A stretch of DNA of 41,114 nt from an uncultured Nitrosomonas sp. (GCA_902826115.1 CADEDO010000022.1:1-41114); one strand, 5' to 3'; numbered from the stretch's first letter, positions 10,654-20,690 are shown. The notes: a model not told the origin generated them from the sequence alone. Program-made: numbers and translations.

Positions 10654-11748
10654 TCATTCAGTAATGATGCCGCCACCCAAGCATACTTTGCTTTCATAGA
10701 CAACGACAGATTGACCAGGCGTAACCGCCCATTGATCTTGCGCGAAATCAATCCGACAATGATCCTGCGTAAAATTTGTTATTGCACAAGGGGCATCTAC
10801 CTGGCGATAGCGAGTTTTTGCGGCGTATACCCAGTTGCAATGAGGCCGTTTGCCACTGATCCACGTCAGATCAGTGGCTTGCAACGATGGGCGAAACAAA
10901 CTCGGATGATCATGACCTTGCACAACAATCAATACATTCCTATCCATATCCTTGGCTGACACAAACCAAGGTGCATCGCCACCATCACGCGTACCGCCTA
11001 TTCCCAACCCTTGCCGCTGGCCAATGGTGTAATACATCAGCCCAATATGCTGACCGATCACTTTCCCTTCCGGGGTTTGAATTTCTCCTGGCTCATGCGG
11101 AAGGTAGCGATTAAGAAACTCACGGAATGGACGCTCCCCGATGAAACAGATCCCGGTACTGTCTTTCTTGGAAAAATTCGGTAGCTTGAGCTCTTTAGCG
11201 ATCTTTCGCACCTCGCGCTTATAAAGATGTCCGACTGGAAACAACGTGCTAGATAGTTGTTTCTGATTCAGGCGATACAGAAAATAGCTCTGGTCCTTCG
11301 TTCCGTCTTCACCCTTTAACAATTGGAATACACCACCCACCTTCCGCACTTGGGCATAGTGGCCTGTGGCGATATAATCAGCACCGAGTTTGTTGGCATG
11401 ATCCAGAAAAGCTTTGAACTTGATTTCAGCATTGCACAACACATCAGGATTCGGTGTCCGCCCAGCCTGATACTCAGTCAAGAAATGTGAAAAAACCCGG
11501 TCTTTATACTCAGTCGAGAAGTTGACTACTTCGATGGGAATATCAATCACATCAGCAATGGAAACGGCATCCAGAAAATCCTGCCGGGAAGAGCAATACT
11601 CTTCGGTATCATCATCTTCCCAATTCTTCATAAACAGTCCAACAACATCATAACCCTGCTGCTTCAGCAAATAAGCCGCCACTGACGAATCAACGCCGCC
11701 CGACAATCCGATGACCACCCGCTGTTTGCTCATGGCATCATGACTCAT
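10654..11748 (-). CDS. mnmA: tRNA-specific 2-thiouridylase MnmA
   Basis: Installs the 2-thio group on wobble U34 of tRNA-Lys, -Glu and -Gln, using sulfur relayed by the IscS/Tus proteins. The 364 residues contain the PP-loop [15 protein letters not shown], the two catalytic cysteines in LCNAEIKFK and [10 protein letters not shown], and the MnmA-specific DQSYFLYRL segment. The start overlaps the end of the nudJ-like gene by 11 bp; an internal ATG five codons later is also possible. The nudJ-mnmA pairing is common in proteobacteria. Confidence 0.97.
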   Translation of the reverse strand: MSHDAMSKQRVVIGLSGGVDSSVAAYLLKQQGYDVVGLFMKNWEDDDTEEYCSSRQDFLDAVSIADVIDIPIEVVNFSTEYKDRVFSHFLTEYQAGRTPNPDVLCNAEIKFKAFLDHANKLGADYIATGHYAQVRKVGGVFQLLKGEDGTKDQSYFLYRLNQKQLSSTLFPVGHLYKREVRKIAKELKLPNFSKKDSTGICFIGERPFREFLNRYLPHEPGEIQTPEGKVIGQHIGLMYYTIGQRQGLGIGGTRDGGDAPWFVSAKDMDRNVLIVVQGHDHPSLFRPSLQATDLTWISGKRPHCNWVYAAKTRYRQVDAPCAITNFTQDHCRIDFAQDQWAVTPGQSVVVYESKVCLGGGIITE

Positions 11749-12193
11749 AGCGATTCAGTAATTCCAGTGGATAACGTTTTCCAGCAATATGATCCTGGAT
11801 ACATTGCATCACCAACGGACTGCGGTGGCGTTGAATGTTTTGCCGAATTTCATCCAAACTGAACCAATCCGCACGCAAAATGCCGTCATCCAACCCTCGA
11901 TTAGCATCATGATCAGTCACACGACCATAAAAAGCAAAACGCAGATACGTAGTATCCACCCGCTGCGAATGCCATTGATAAACACCCAGCAAATATTCAG
12001 GCACGAAAGTAAACGCCGTTTCTTCCAATGTCTCGCGGATAGCTCCCTGAATGATGGATTCTCCGGGATCCAAATGTCCTGCCGGTTGGTTTAAAAACAA
12101 ACCGGCTCCCGCCTCCGGCTCCTCCTCGACCAGCAAGTACTTTCCATCTTGCTCAATAACAGTTGCAACCGTCACATTAGGTTTCCAGATCAT
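11738..12193 (-). CDS. nudJ: Nudix hydrolase, NudJ-type phosphatase
   Basis: Hydrolyses nucleoside di- and triphosphates; E. coli NudJ also acts on the thiamin precursor HMP-PP. The 151-residue protein contains the Nudix box GHLDPGE...RETLEETAF at about residues 39-60. The glycine that usually ends the motif (EExG) is Ala here, so the box is slightly atypical but keeps the metal-binding glutamates. It overlaps mnmA by 11 bp and so forms an operon with it. Function is assigned by family resemblance and neighbourhood. Confidence 0.88.
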   Translation of the reverse strand: MIWKPNVTVATVIEQDGKYLLVEEEPEAGAGLFLNQPAGHLDPGESIIQGAIRETLEETAFTFVPEYLLGVYQWHSQRVDTTYLRFAFYGRVTDHDANRGLDDGILRADWFSLDEIRQNIQRHRSPLVMQCIQDHIAGKRYPLELLNRYES

Positions 12194-12575
12194 AGTTTCT
12201 TATACAATAAATGAAGTTGGATTATTATCGCATTGGTGCTATCAATTCGGTAAGCATTCAGCCAGCGATTCACTGATTTATCCGCTGATACTTAAGCAAT
12301 GTCTGTCGACAATAATTCACTCCGTTGATATAAAACAACAAACCAGTTCAAAAATGAATCACTATGAATCGATGCCCTACTTTCGACACAATGCCTTCCC
12401 GCTCGCTGACACTGTAGATTAAATCCGCAGCCTTTCGAAAAAAACGTTTGGATTCCGATCATTGCTAGAGGTTTGCAGCAAGTTCCTGCATAATACGGAA
12501 CTTTCCAAATTAGCAACCCAACATTAACTGCCGGGCTGTATTTTTGAATCTGCCACACTTACTTTCTTTATACAC
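12194..12575. other. Intergenic, nudJ to dedA (divergent)
   Basis: About 380 bp between divergently transcribed genes; it must hold both promoters. Reading frames in it have no recognisable motif. A stretch around 12350-12480 has more balanced base composition than the rest and could be a decayed gene, but I cannot identify it. Confidence 0.35.
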
Positions 12576-13208
12576 ATGTTTCTTATTGATTTTATCCTCC
12601 ACATTGACAGACACTTGCAGGAATTGGCATCAGAATATGGATTATGGCTTTACGGCATCCTTTTTCTGATTGTATTTTGTGAAACCGGGCTTGTCGTGTT
12701 GCCCCTATTACCCGGGGATTCACTACTGTTCGCTGCTGGTTCGCTGGCATCATTAGAAGGTTCTCAGCTGAATCCCCATGTCTTGTTTGCCGGATTATGC
12801 ATTGCCGGTATCTTAGGGGATAGTGTCAACTATTGGATAGGCAAGAAAGTCGGTCCCAAAGTGTTTACTTCGGAACAGTCTCGCTTTTTCAAACGCGAGT
12901 ATCTGGATAGAACACGCGCCTTTTATCTCAAATATGGCGCCAAAACCATCATCATTGCACGTTTCATACCCATCATCCGCACCTTCGCACCTTTTGTTGC
13001 CGGCATTGGCACCATGCCGTATACCACTTTTATTGTTTATAACATCGTCGGTGCTGTGTTGTGGGTGGGTACATTCATTTATGCCGGTTTTTATTTCGGA
13101 CAGCTTCCGTTCATTCAGCAAAACTTTAAACTCGTCATTTTAGCGATCATCATTTTATCGATTACACCGCCCGTCATCGAATATCTCAAGCATCGCTACA
13201 AAAAATAA
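12576..13208 (+). CDS. DedA-family (VTT domain) membrane protein
   Basis: Integral inner-membrane protein of 210 residues. DedA proteins are implicated in lipid (undecaprenyl-phosphate or phospholipid) translocation and membrane homeostasis. Seen: the acidic/Pro segment FCETGLVVLPLLPGDSLLF near residues 34-52, the conserved arginine motif ARFIPIIRTFAPFVAGIG near 128-145, and four or more hydrophobic spans, ending in a basic tail. The ribosome-binding site is weak. It is 89 bp upstream of the HpnN-like transporter on the same strand, so both may be concerned with envelope lipids. Confidence 0.92.
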   Translation: MFLIDFILHIDRHLQELASEYGLWLYGILFLIVFCETGLVVLPLLPGDSLLFAAGSLASLEGSQLNPHVLFAGLCIAGILGDSVNYWIGKKVGPKVFTSEQSRFFKREYLDRTRAFYLKYGAKTIIIARFIPIIRTFAPFVAGIGTMPYTTFIVYNIVGAVLWVGTFIYAGFYFGQLPFIQQNFKLVILAIIILSITPPVIEYLKHRYKK

Positions 13209-13297
13209 CCAGGTCTATTGGAAACATGGAAGCCAATCCAGACCATTGAATTGATGATTAACCATGCCGTTTTCTCACCTGAAGGATAATTGCCATC

Positions 13298-15946
13298 GTG
13301 GAAGCCTCACACAGTCGTATTCATGGTGCTTTTGCACATTGGACCACCACCGCCTACCGTCATGCACTATGGGTTTTACTGGCAGCACTGCTAACAGCCG
13401 TAGGCTGCGGCTTATATGTTGCGAAAAACCTCGGAATGAATACCGATACCACCGATATGCTATCCGAGGAATTGCCCTTTCGCGTCAACCTGAAGCACTT
13501 CAATGAAACGTTTCCACAAGACATCGACACGCTGCTGGTGGTGCTGGATGCACCAACCCCCGAGCAGGCTCGCTCGATAACGCAACGCCTGTCAGCGCGA
13601 CTAAAACAAGATACCGATAATTTTTACGATGTTTATCCTCCGCGGGTAGATGATTTTTCTGCGCGCAATGGTTTACTGTACCAAAGTATTCCAGAACTCG
13701 AACGCATCACGGATAGTTTGGCCACGGCGCAACCGCTGATCGCACATATTAACCGAGATCCTACCCTGGCTTCTTTCGCAGATGTATTGACCAGCGCCAT
13801 CGAGGAATTGCATAAAGGGCGCAGCATGGAGTTGGGCGCCGTGCTCGGTGAAGTCAGCACGACGCTGGATAAGCGACTGAGCGGCTCACCTCGGGCATTG
13901 TCGTGGCAATCCTTGTTCGGCGGTGAAGCGCAGAAAATTACCTACCAGGAACTGATCGTCATCAAACCAAAGCTTGATTACAGTCAGTTATTGCCAGGTG
14001 AGCAAGCCATCGATGCCCTATACGCCGCCGCAGAAAGTGTCGGGATAACCAAGGATGGCCCAATCCGGTTACGCGTCACCGGAGATGTCGCATTGGCCGA
14101 TGAGGAACTCAACAGTTCACTGAGCGGCATGGAATATGCCGGAATCATCACATTCTTCATGGTAGGAATCGTGCTTTTCTTTGCCATGCGCACCGGAGGA
14201 TTGATACTCAACGTACTGATTTGCTTGTTAATGGGATTGATCCTCACCGCCGCGTTTGCCACCGCCGCTGTCGGTCATCTGAACCTGATTTCCATCGCCT
14301 TTGCGGTGTTATATATCGGTTTGGGGGCGGATTTCGCCATCCATTTTCTACTGCGCTATCGCGAAGTAGTAGAAAGCGGCTTGCCGCCAGCAGATGCCAT
14401 CCATATCTCCGGCGGCGATGCTGGAGCGGCACTGACGGCTTGCACCATCACCAATGCTATCGGTTTTTATGCCTTCATGCCCACCGATTATAGTGGCGTA
14501 GCGGAATTAGGGATCATTTCCGGCACCGGCATGATCATCAGCCTACTGGTTACCCTCACCATCGGCCCTGCACTGCTGCGCTATTTACCAAAAAAAGAAT
14601 CCAAAAAATCAGTTGCAAAGAGTTCTGTTGGCAAAATGCTCGAATTGTCTCTGAAATGGCATAAATTGACTTATGCTGTCACTTTCGCAGCAACCATCGC
14701 GGCGCTCGCACTCATGCCCCAAGTCAGATTTGACTACAACCTGCTGAATATGCAGGATCAGAAAGGCAATGCCGTGCAGACATTTCGCGAACTGCTGGCA
14801 GACTCCGATCTTTCCCCCTGGCACGTCTCAGTCCTGGCCAAAGATCGTACAGAAGCGGAACAGTTGGCACAAAGGCTGGCCAAGCTCCCTGAAGTCAATC
14901 GGGTTGCCACTATCCTGGATTTTGTACCGACCGAGCAGGACGAGAAACTCGCACTGATCCGGGAAATGGCGCTGACAATCGGGCCGATTTCGTCTCCAGC
15001 ACAAACCCAAGCGTTAATCGGTGACGATGCTTTGACACGCCAGCGTAAAGCATTGGATGCGCTGGCCATAGCTTTAGATCAATTCCTGGCGGAACGCCCC
15101 GATCACTCCACTGCTGCAACCGCACGCCAATTGCGCTCGTCACTGGCTAATTTATTCACTCAACTCGATCAAACCAGTGCCAGCGAAAAACACACTCTAC
15201 TGCATTCGCTGGAACATGATCTGCTCGCCATGCTGCCCCTGGCTTTACAAAGTCTGAATACAGCCACAGAAGCCACTCCCTTTAGCGAGCAAGACCTGCC
15301 AGTCACACTGGGCGATCGCTGGCATAGTCAAACTGGAGAATACCGCCTAGCCGTTTATCCCTCTGAAGATCTCAATGACAACGAAGCTTTGCGACGATTT
15401 GTATATGCCGTGCAAAAAATTGCACCGAACGCCATCGGAGCACCCGTGATCAGTCTGGAAGCGGGTGAGGCTGTAGTACAAGCATTTATCCAGGCATTCC
15501 TGTTGGCATTGATTGGTGTGGTCGTCATTTTATTGATATTGCTGCGCAGCATAAAATATGCCCTGCTGGTACTGCTCCCGCTATTATTGTCGAGTCTGTT
15601 CACCGCTGCACTTACCGTTTTGTTGGATGTTCCGTTCAACTTCGCGAACATTATCGCCTTACCGTTATTGCTTGGCTTGGGCATCGACAGTAGCTTGCAC
15701 ATGGTATATCGCAGCCTGAATAATGAATTGGTCAGCGAAATCCTGATTCACACCAGCACCGCACGCGCCATCTTTTTCAGCGCATTGACAGCGCTGGTCG
15801 ATTTTGCCAGTTTGATGTTTTCATCCCATCAAGGCACTGCGGGCATGGGAATCATGCTCACGGTAGGACTGAGCTTTACGCTCATCTGTACGCTGGTGAT
15901 ATTACCCGCATTGCTGCGAGTCCCGGATTCCACGGCCAGCACATGA
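13298..15946 (+). CDS. hpnN: HpnN-like hopanoid-type RND/MMPL transporter
   Basis: Large inner-membrane transporter of 882 residues. HpnN exports hopanoids to the outer membrane. The architecture is one N-terminal span, a periplasmic domain, a block of about five spans (residues 270-425) including YIGLGADFAIHFLLRY, a second periplasmic domain, and a second block (about 730-875) including LGLGIDSSLHMVYR. This internal duplication with a GxGxDxxxH motif in each half is characteristic of the MMPL/HpnN branch. The start is GTG with GAAGGA upstream; no better ATG exists. No other hopanoid gene is in the window, so the substrate is assigned by resemblance only. Confidence 0.85.
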   Translation: MEASHSRIHGAFAHWTTTAYRHALWVLLAALLTAVGCGLYVAKNLGMNTDTTDMLSEELPFRVNLKHFNETFPQDIDTLLVVLDAPTPEQARSITQRLSARLKQDTDNFYDVYPPRVDDFSARNGLLYQSIPELERITDSLATAQPLIAHINRDPTLASFADVLTSAIEELHKGRSMELGAVLGEVSTTLDKRLSGSPRALSWQSLFGGEAQKITYQELIVIKPKLDYSQLLPGEQAIDALYAAAESVGITKDGPIRLRVTGDVALADEELNSSLSGMEYAGIITFFMVGIVLFFAMRTGGLILNVLICLLMGLILTAAFATAAVGHLNLISIAFAVLYIGLGADFAIHFLLRYREVVESGLPPADAIHISGGDAGAALTACTITNAIGFYAFMPTDYSGVAELGIISGTGMIISLLVTLTIGPALLRYLPKKESKKSVAKSSVGKMLELSLKWHKLTYAVTFAATIAALALMPQVRFDYNLLNMQDQKGNAVQTFRELLADSDLSPWHVSVLAKDRTEAEQLAQRLAKLPEVNRVATILDFVPTEQDEKLALIREMALTIGPISSPAQTQALIGDDALTRQRKALDALAIALDQFLAERPDHSTAATARQLRSSLANLFTQLDQTSASEKHTLLHSLEHDLLAMLPLALQSLNTATEATPFSEQDLPVTLGDRWHSQTGEYRLAVYPSEDLNDNEALRRFVYAVQKIAPNAIGAPVISLEAGEAVVQAFIQAFLLALIGVVVILLILLRSIKYALLVLLPLLLSSLFTAALTVLLDVPFNFANIIALPLLLGLGIDSSLHMVYRSLNNELVSEILIHTSTARAIFFSALTALVDFASLMFSSHQGTAGMGIMLTVGLSFTLICTLVILPALLRVPDSTAST

Positions 15947-15987
15947 ACTGCAAAAGAAAACAGCATGCTTGATTAAGGTGCTGAATG

Positions 15988-16023
15988 CCCGCAGAAACTA
16001 AGTTTTTATCTGACTTCTGCGGG
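15988..16023. terminator. Hairpin between convergent hpnN and permease genes
   Basis: CCCGCAGAA and its exact complement (16015-16023) flank an 18-nt loop, 41 bp past the hpnN stop and just before the end of the convergent permease gene. There is no good T-run, so termination is plausible rather than certain. Confidence 0.5.
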
Positions 16024-16080
16024 TTACCACAACATTGCTCAATCGGATTCAGAAACTCACCAATCATTGATTGACAATGC

Positions 16081-17646
16081 TCAATCTTTGCTTTGTGCAG
16101 TTGAAGCATCATGATCGCAATCCACCAGAGGACGAATCGGGCTGATCACATCCTCACCGCCTACTGGCGTATCAATGCCGCGACCGACGTGACTTTTGCG
16201 GTAACCGTACAGAAAATAGAAAACCAATCCAATCCCTGACCAGATCGGAAACACCAGCTTAGCGTCCGTGGGTAAAAACATGAACAGCGTAATGCACCCC
16301 ATCACTGCAAGCGGGCCAACTAGCCAGATTACAGGTGCCCTGAACGGCCGCACGCGGCTTTTGTCTTTGATGCGCAGGATCATGACCGCAAATGCCACCA
16401 CCATAAACGCAAACAATGTACCGGAATTGGAAATATCGGCCAGCTTGCCTACAGGGAAAAAAGCAGCCGCAATGGTCACCCCGAGGCCAGTCACGTAAGT
16501 CACAACATGCGGTGTTTTGAAACGTGGATGAATGCGGCTTAATACTTCCGGCAGCAAACCATCGCGTGACATAACAAAAAAAATGCGCGTCTGTCCAAAC
16601 AACATCATCAAAACCACCGAGGGCAATGCCAGGAAAGCGGCAAGACCCAGTAAATTACCGATTTTCTCCCAGCCGATTTCGCGCAAAACCAATGCCAATG
16701 CTTCGCGTGAACAAACCAATGGCTGCTGCCCGGCGGTAGCCAGCGATTGGCATTGGTCAGCCAACAAGCGAGAACCCGGAATCAACCCATTGCCATCCGC
16801 ACCCATCACTGGCTGCGCGCCAACGGCTCCGATCGCTCCTGCCGATACCAACAGATAAAAAATAGTACAGATACCCAACGAACCAATCAGTCCGATGGGC
16901 ACATTACGCTGAGGATTTTTGGTTTCCTCTGCGGCAGTGGAGACCGCATCAAAACCTACATAGGCAAAGAAAATAGAAGACGCCGCAGCGACCACACCCG
17001 CTTCTCCCAGCGGCAAAAAAGGCTGGAAGTTCGACCATTCGGCAACCGGCATCGTCAAAGCAATAAACAGCATGAGAGCAGCGATCTTGACCGCCACCAG
17101 AACCGCATTGAAAGTAGCGCTTTCTCGGGTACCAATGACCAGTAGCCCGACAACCAGCATACAGATAATAACCGCCGGCAAATTGATGATTCCACCGGCA
17201 AACGGACCATTTGCCAGCGCAAAGGGCATCTCTATTCCCAATGAATTTTGCAACAGACCGACAAAATAACCCGACCACCCCACGGCAACGGCGCTGGCGG
17301 CAACAGAATATTCCAGCATTAACGCCCAACCAACCAGCCACGCCACCAACTCACCCATGACCGCATAAGAATAGGTGTACGCAGATCCGGACACTGGCAC
17401 CATTGAAGAAAGCTCAGAGTAGCAAAGTGCCGCCACGGCACAAACAAAGCCAGCAATGACAAAGGACAGCATCATGCCAGGACCTGCTTTTTGCGCAGCC
17501 TCGGCTGTCAATACGAAAATACCCGTTCCAATGATCGCACCAACGCCCAATAGAGTCAGCTGCCATACACTCAAGGATCGGTGAAGGCTCTTCTTTTCAG
17601 CTGTAGCAAGAATGGCATCGAGCGATTTCACGCGCCAGAAGATCAT
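16081..17646 (-). CDS. APC-superfamily amino acid permease (cationic amino acid transporter type)
   Basis: Secondary transporter of 521 residues with about 12-14 hydrophobic spans. The N-terminus has the APC signature GVGAIIGTGIFVLTAEAAQKAGPGMMLSF (first unwound helix) and FFAYVGFDAVSTAAEETKNPQRNVPIG (helix 6 and the following loop), which places it with bacterial YfnA/CAT-like permeases. A hydrophilic loop near residues 285-320 holds two cysteines. AAGGGGAAAATTT precedes the ATG. The substrate cannot be read from the sequence. It is a single gene convergent with hpnN. Confidence 0.9.
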   Translation of the reverse strand: MIFWRVKSLDAILATAEKKSLHRSLSVWQLTLLGVGAIIGTGIFVLTAEAAQKAGPGMMLSFVIAGFVCAVAALCYSELSSMVPVSGSAYTYSYAVMGELVAWLVGWALMLEYSVAASAVAVGWSGYFVGLLQNSLGIEMPFALANGPFAGGIINLPAVIICMLVVGLLVIGTRESATFNAVLVAVKIAALMLFIALTMPVAEWSNFQPFLPLGEAGVVAAASSIFFAYVGFDAVSTAAEETKNPQRNVPIGLIGSLGICTIFYLLVSAGAIGAVGAQPVMGADGNGLIPGSRLLADQCQSLATAGQQPLVCSREALALVLREIGWEKIGNLLGLAAFLALPSVVLMMLFGQTRIFFVMSRDGLLPEVLSRIHPRFKTPHVVTYVTGLGVTIAAAFFPVGKLADISNSGTLFAFMVVAFAVMILRIKDKSRVRPFRAPVIWLVGPLAVMGCITLFMFLPTDAKLVFPIWSGIGLVFYFLYGYRKSHVGRGIDTPVGGEDVISPIRPLVDCDHDASTAQSKD

Positions 17647-17782
17647 AAATTTTCCCCTTTATTGAAAGCAAGTGTTGCAATAAACCCGAAATTCTGCGGG
17701 GACATAGTGTACAAGAAATGACGTTGCGGTAAAGACAAAATAGGCGCAACCATTGACGCTCTGATGAATGGTGTTTAATTGT

Positions 17783-18166
17783 TCATTGCTCTGCGCTGAT
17801 GGGCTGTTGTTGATGGGAGCTGAACACTTGAGTACCCGGATAATATACTTTTCCCCATGCCACCAAGGCTTCCAGCACCGGTCTCAGATCCTCGCCTTTT
17901 TGGGTCAATTGATAGTCGTAGCGCACTGGCTTTTGTTGATACGCTTGTTGCAGCACAAATCCGGCGGCTTCCAGCTTTTTCAATCTGTCTGCCAGAATAT
18001 TGGTAGCGATTCGCTCAGGCGAGGCCATGAATTCATGATAACGTCTTTTCCCCAAAAATAGATCACGAATGATCAGCAGTGTCCATTTATCGCCCAGATG
18101 ATCCAGCGCACAGGCAATCGGACAGCATGATCGCTCAAAATCCGTTTTATTCACAGCATCCGTCAT
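17783..18166 (-). CDS. HxlR-family transcriptional regulator
   Basis: Winged-helix DNA-binding protein of 127 residues. It has the HxlR hallmarks: an N-terminal cysteine pair region (RSCCPIACALDHLGDKWTLLIIRDL, with family-typical GDKWT) and the recognition segment RIATNILADRLKKLEAAGF, followed by a wing. HxlR regulators such as YodB and HypR often sense electrophiles or disulfide stress through the N-terminal Cys; that is family knowledge, not shown here. The ATG was preferred to an upstream GTG because GAGGTG lies 8 nt before it. It is divergent from the GST-like gene, and two identical-architecture inverted repeats lie between them. Confidence 0.93.
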   Translation of the reverse strand: MTDAVNKTDFERSCCPIACALDHLGDKWTLLIIRDLFLGKRRYHEFMASPERIATNILADRLKKLEAAGFVLQQAYQQKPVRYDYQLTQKGEDLRPVLEALVAWGKVYYPGTQVFSSHQQQPISAEQ

Positions 18167-18215
18167 ACTCACCGCACCTCATTCAAATAATCACACAGCA
18201 TAATGTAATGCAATC

Positions 18216-18264
18216 ACTTGCAATTAACAAGTTTATCAGGTAAGGTCACTTGCACTATACAAGT
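18216..18264. promoter_or_regulatory. Two ACTTG-N7-CAAGT operators, probably HxlR sites
   Basis: ACTTG-N7-CAAGT occurs at 18216-18232 and again at 18248-18264, in the space between the divergent HxlR and GST-like genes. The start-to-start distance is 32 bp, about three helical turns, so two dimers would bind on the same DNA face. The repeats are seen; assignment to the adjacent HxlR protein is inference from position. Confidence 0.75.
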
Positions 18265-18302
18265 CTAACTAATGGATAATAATTACCACAAGGATCGCTG
18301 AC

Positions 18303-19013
18303 ATGCTGACACTCTACCAATTCGAGCGCACCTGGGGCATTCCCAACCTGAGTCCTTTCTGCTGCAAAATTGAAACTTACTTGCGCATGGCGAATATTGA
18401 CTACACAATCAAACCGTCGTTGCCCTTAGGAGCCCCAAAGGGCAAATTGCCGTACATTGAAGATAGCGGTCAAGCCTTGGCTGACTCTCGCTTTATCATC
18501 ACCCATCTCAAGTCGTCTCATAAAAATCTGGATTCAGAACTGAATGCTGCAGAACTTGCCACATCATTAGCCTTGCAACGTTTAATCGAAGAACATCTAT
18601 TCTGGATCGCACTTTATTCCCGCTGGCAATACACAGACCAAAACTGGCAAGTGAATAAGCAAGCAATTTTTGGTGGGTTGCCACCGATCATCAGGGATAT
18701 CGTCGCGCACGGCTGGCGTAAGAAAATCAAGCGACAGATTTTGGGTCACGGCACCGGCAGACATCAAGCTGATGAAGTCTTTGCCTTGGGCAGACAAGAT
18801 TTGGATGCGCTGTCCGCAAGCCTGGGCAATCAACTCTATTTCCTGGGTGATGAGCCAACAACGCTGGATAGTTCCGCTTTTGGGCTGCTGATCAATATCA
18901 TCGGCTGCCCCATTGAGTCACCGTTAAAGAAATATGGCTTAACCAAAGACAATCTGGTCAGTTACGTGGAGCGAATTCAACACGAATATTATTCCGATCT
19001 GAGCACGCGCTAA
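18303..19013 (+). CDS. Glutathione S-transferase-like protein (Fax/metaxin type)
   Basis: 236-residue soluble protein with an N-terminal thioredoxin-like GST domain (residues 1-75, with IPNLSPFCCKIETYLRMANI, then KGKLPYIEDSGQALADSRFI) and an all-helical C-terminal domain. The PxxSPFCxKxExYLRM pattern places it with the 'failed axon connections'/metaxin-like GSTs found in many proteobacteria; the substrate is unknown. AAGGA stands 8 nt before the ATG. Its promoter region overlaps the two ACTTG-N7-CAAGT repeats, so control by the divergent HxlR regulator, perhaps in response to electrophiles, is likely. Confidence 0.88.
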   Translation: MLTLYQFERTWGIPNLSPFCCKIETYLRMANIDYTIKPSLPLGAPKGKLPYIEDSGQALADSRFIITHLKSSHKNLDSELNAAELATSLALQRLIEEHLFWIALYSRWQYTDQNWQVNKQAIFGGLPPIIRDIVAHGWRKKIKRQILGHGTGRHQADEVFALGRQDLDALSASLGNQLYFLGDEPTTLDSSAFGLLINIIGCPIESPLKKYGLTKDNLVSYVERIQHEYYSDLSTR

Positions 19014-19019
19014 AATAAG

Positions 19020-19050
19020 GAGCTGCTCATGTGCAATACATGAACAGCTC
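19020..19050. terminator. Terminator between convergent genes
   Basis: Twelve-base arms GAGCTGCTCATG / CATGAACAGCTC with a 7-nt loop. The single non-matching pair becomes a G-U wobble in the minus-strand transcript, and TTATTTT follows there, so it best serves the CxxCH lipoprotein gene; it may also stop the GST-like gene. Confidence 0.75.
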
Positions 19051-19058
19051 TCTTTCAA

Positions 19059-20690
19059 TTAATGCGTACGCGCAGGCGTATAGACACCTTGGGTTGCACT
19101 TTCTTGTTTACGTGCAGAGTCAGTTGCCTGCTTAAGTTCCTGCAACATCGTCTGCAATTCCGCAGATTTATCAGGCTCTGCTTCAGACGCCTGAATTACC
19201 TTCTGAATTTTAGTGCGAATACTGTCTACGCTTTTATACAAATCATGCTCACGTGACTTGGTTACATCGGATGTAATGACTTTCTTTGCTGCAACCGCTA
19301 CGCCTGGGCAAGTTGCAGCCTCTTGATGAAAGGCGGCACGGTTTTCTTTGAATTGTTGGGCAATTTTTATCCGCTGAGGAATAAAAACATCGTTCAGCAA
19401 GGGTGACAACGCACCCGTCTCATCAACATGAACAAAACCAAGACTGGCGGGCCAGGTAGCGTTGTTGCCAAGATCATTGTTGCCATCCTCTGCAGAAAAT
19501 TGATGACAACCGCCACAGGTCATGGTGCCCGCACGATTCATCAGTTGAGCCGGTGACACGCCACTTAAATCCGACAGCGCGGCTAATCGCATTTTAACTT
19601 GATTAATCAACAGGAGATCAGTTTCAGTCGCTGGATTATCGGCGTTGCCTTGCGAGATTGATTCAAAATCATTGAATCTCGGATCGTAACCAGCACTGAT
19701 CCCATTAATGATGTCGTTTGCAGATGCATTCTTCTTGATACGATCAGGGTTGACCAAGTTACACAACGGCTGTCCCAGAAAGGCGTCACGAAAACTATTG
19801 AAATCCTCTTCGCTAAACACTGAGGATCCACTGGCAATCCGGAACAAGGCAGCAGTCGGAGAATCATCGACTGGTTCAGGTTTGAAGATTGCGCGCCCGT
19901 CCAAGTCAAAACTCACCAAAAACTCACGCAATGACCAGGGCACCGTTCTTGGATTAGGCGTTTTAAATAGATTAACGCGCAACTGTCCCATCGGCAAACC
20001 ATAATTCTCAGCCTTTACAACCGGCTCAACCCCTGGAATGCCCTGATAATAGAGTTTCTCAAGCGCTGTAACAGTCTGAGCAACATTAGCGTCACTTGAA
20101 CGCTCTGCCCAGAAATCAGTGATCGGGGCACAGCCTGCCAGACCTTTACTGGGATTGGGATTGGGTACTCTTGCCTCAAAAATGATGGTCATGCGATCCA
20201 ATGGCTCGCTAGATTTTTTCGCATAAACAATCCGATATTCACCACAATTACTGCCATCCGCAGGCGCGAGGTCAAAGCGATTGAAAAGGCCGACAGGAAT
20301 CATGCCATCCGGCGATGCTGGATTTAACCAATCGGTTGGATTCATTACGGATTCCAGTGGTCGAGGTATCACCTCAATCATTTTTCCTGAAACGGGATGA
20401 ACAAATGCGCTTTCAGCAAACGAATCCACAACGCTTTTTAACATCGACACTGAATTTGTTGGAGCACCACCGGCAGTAGCCACGACTTGCTCCATGGTTT
20501 TGGCAAATGCAAACGGCTTCGCCAGTGCGTTGACATCATGAATGACTACCGATTTTTTATTGATCGTAATTGGTTTAGGCGCTTCATCTTCAGGCTTTTT
20601 CTTGTCGCAACCTAGGATGCTGACAGCAATCATCAAGCACAACAAAAAGGTACTGCGGGAAGTAATCGATTGGGAACGTATGACTGACAT
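19059..20690 (-). CDS. Lipoprotein of unknown function with one CxxCH motif
   Basis: 543-residue exported protein that I cannot assign to a named family. The N-terminus is a lipoprotein signal (hydrophobic run ending SILGC, then DKKKPEDE), so it should be anchored to a membrane facing the periplasm. In the last third there is one CGGCH motif (MTCGGCHQFS), the c-type haem attachment pattern, preceded and followed by sequence lacking an obvious cytochrome fold. The C-terminal 70 residues are charged and predicted to be helical or coiled. The ATG was chosen because GGAGG lies 7 nt upstream; a TTG two codons earlier is less likely. It is a single gene with its own terminator. Confidence 0.8.
   Translation of the reverse strand: MSVIRSQSITSRSTFLLCLMIAVSILGCDKKKPEDEAPKPITINKKSVVIHDVNALAKPFAFAKTMEQVVATAGGAPTNSVSMLKSVVDSFAESAFVHPVSGKMIEVIPRPLESVMNPTDWLNPASPDGMIPVGLFNRFDLAPADGSNCGEYRIVYAKKSSEPLDRMTIIFEARVPNPNPSKGLAGCAPITDFWAERSSDANVAQTVTALEKLYYQGIPGVEPVVKAENYGLPMGQLRVNLFKTPNPRTVPWSLREFLVSFDLDGRAIFKPEPVDDSPTAALFRIASGSSVFSEEDFNSFRDAFLGQPLCNLVNPDRIKKNASANDIINGISAGYDPRFNDFESISQGNADNPATETDLLLINQVKMRLAALSDLSGVSPAQLMNRAGTMTCGGCHQFSAEDGNNDLGNNATWPASLGFVHVDETGALSPLLNDVFIPQRIKIAQQFKENRAAFHQEAATCPGVAVAAKKVITSDVTKSREHDLYKSVDSIRTKIQKVIQASEAEPDKSAELQTMLQELKQATDSARKQESATQGVYTPARTH

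Noticed and set aside
12292..12558. 88-codon minus-strand frame between nudJ and dedA
   Set aside because: No recognisable domain, no ribosome-binding site, and it spans the expected promoter region. A decayed gene is possible but cannot be shown.
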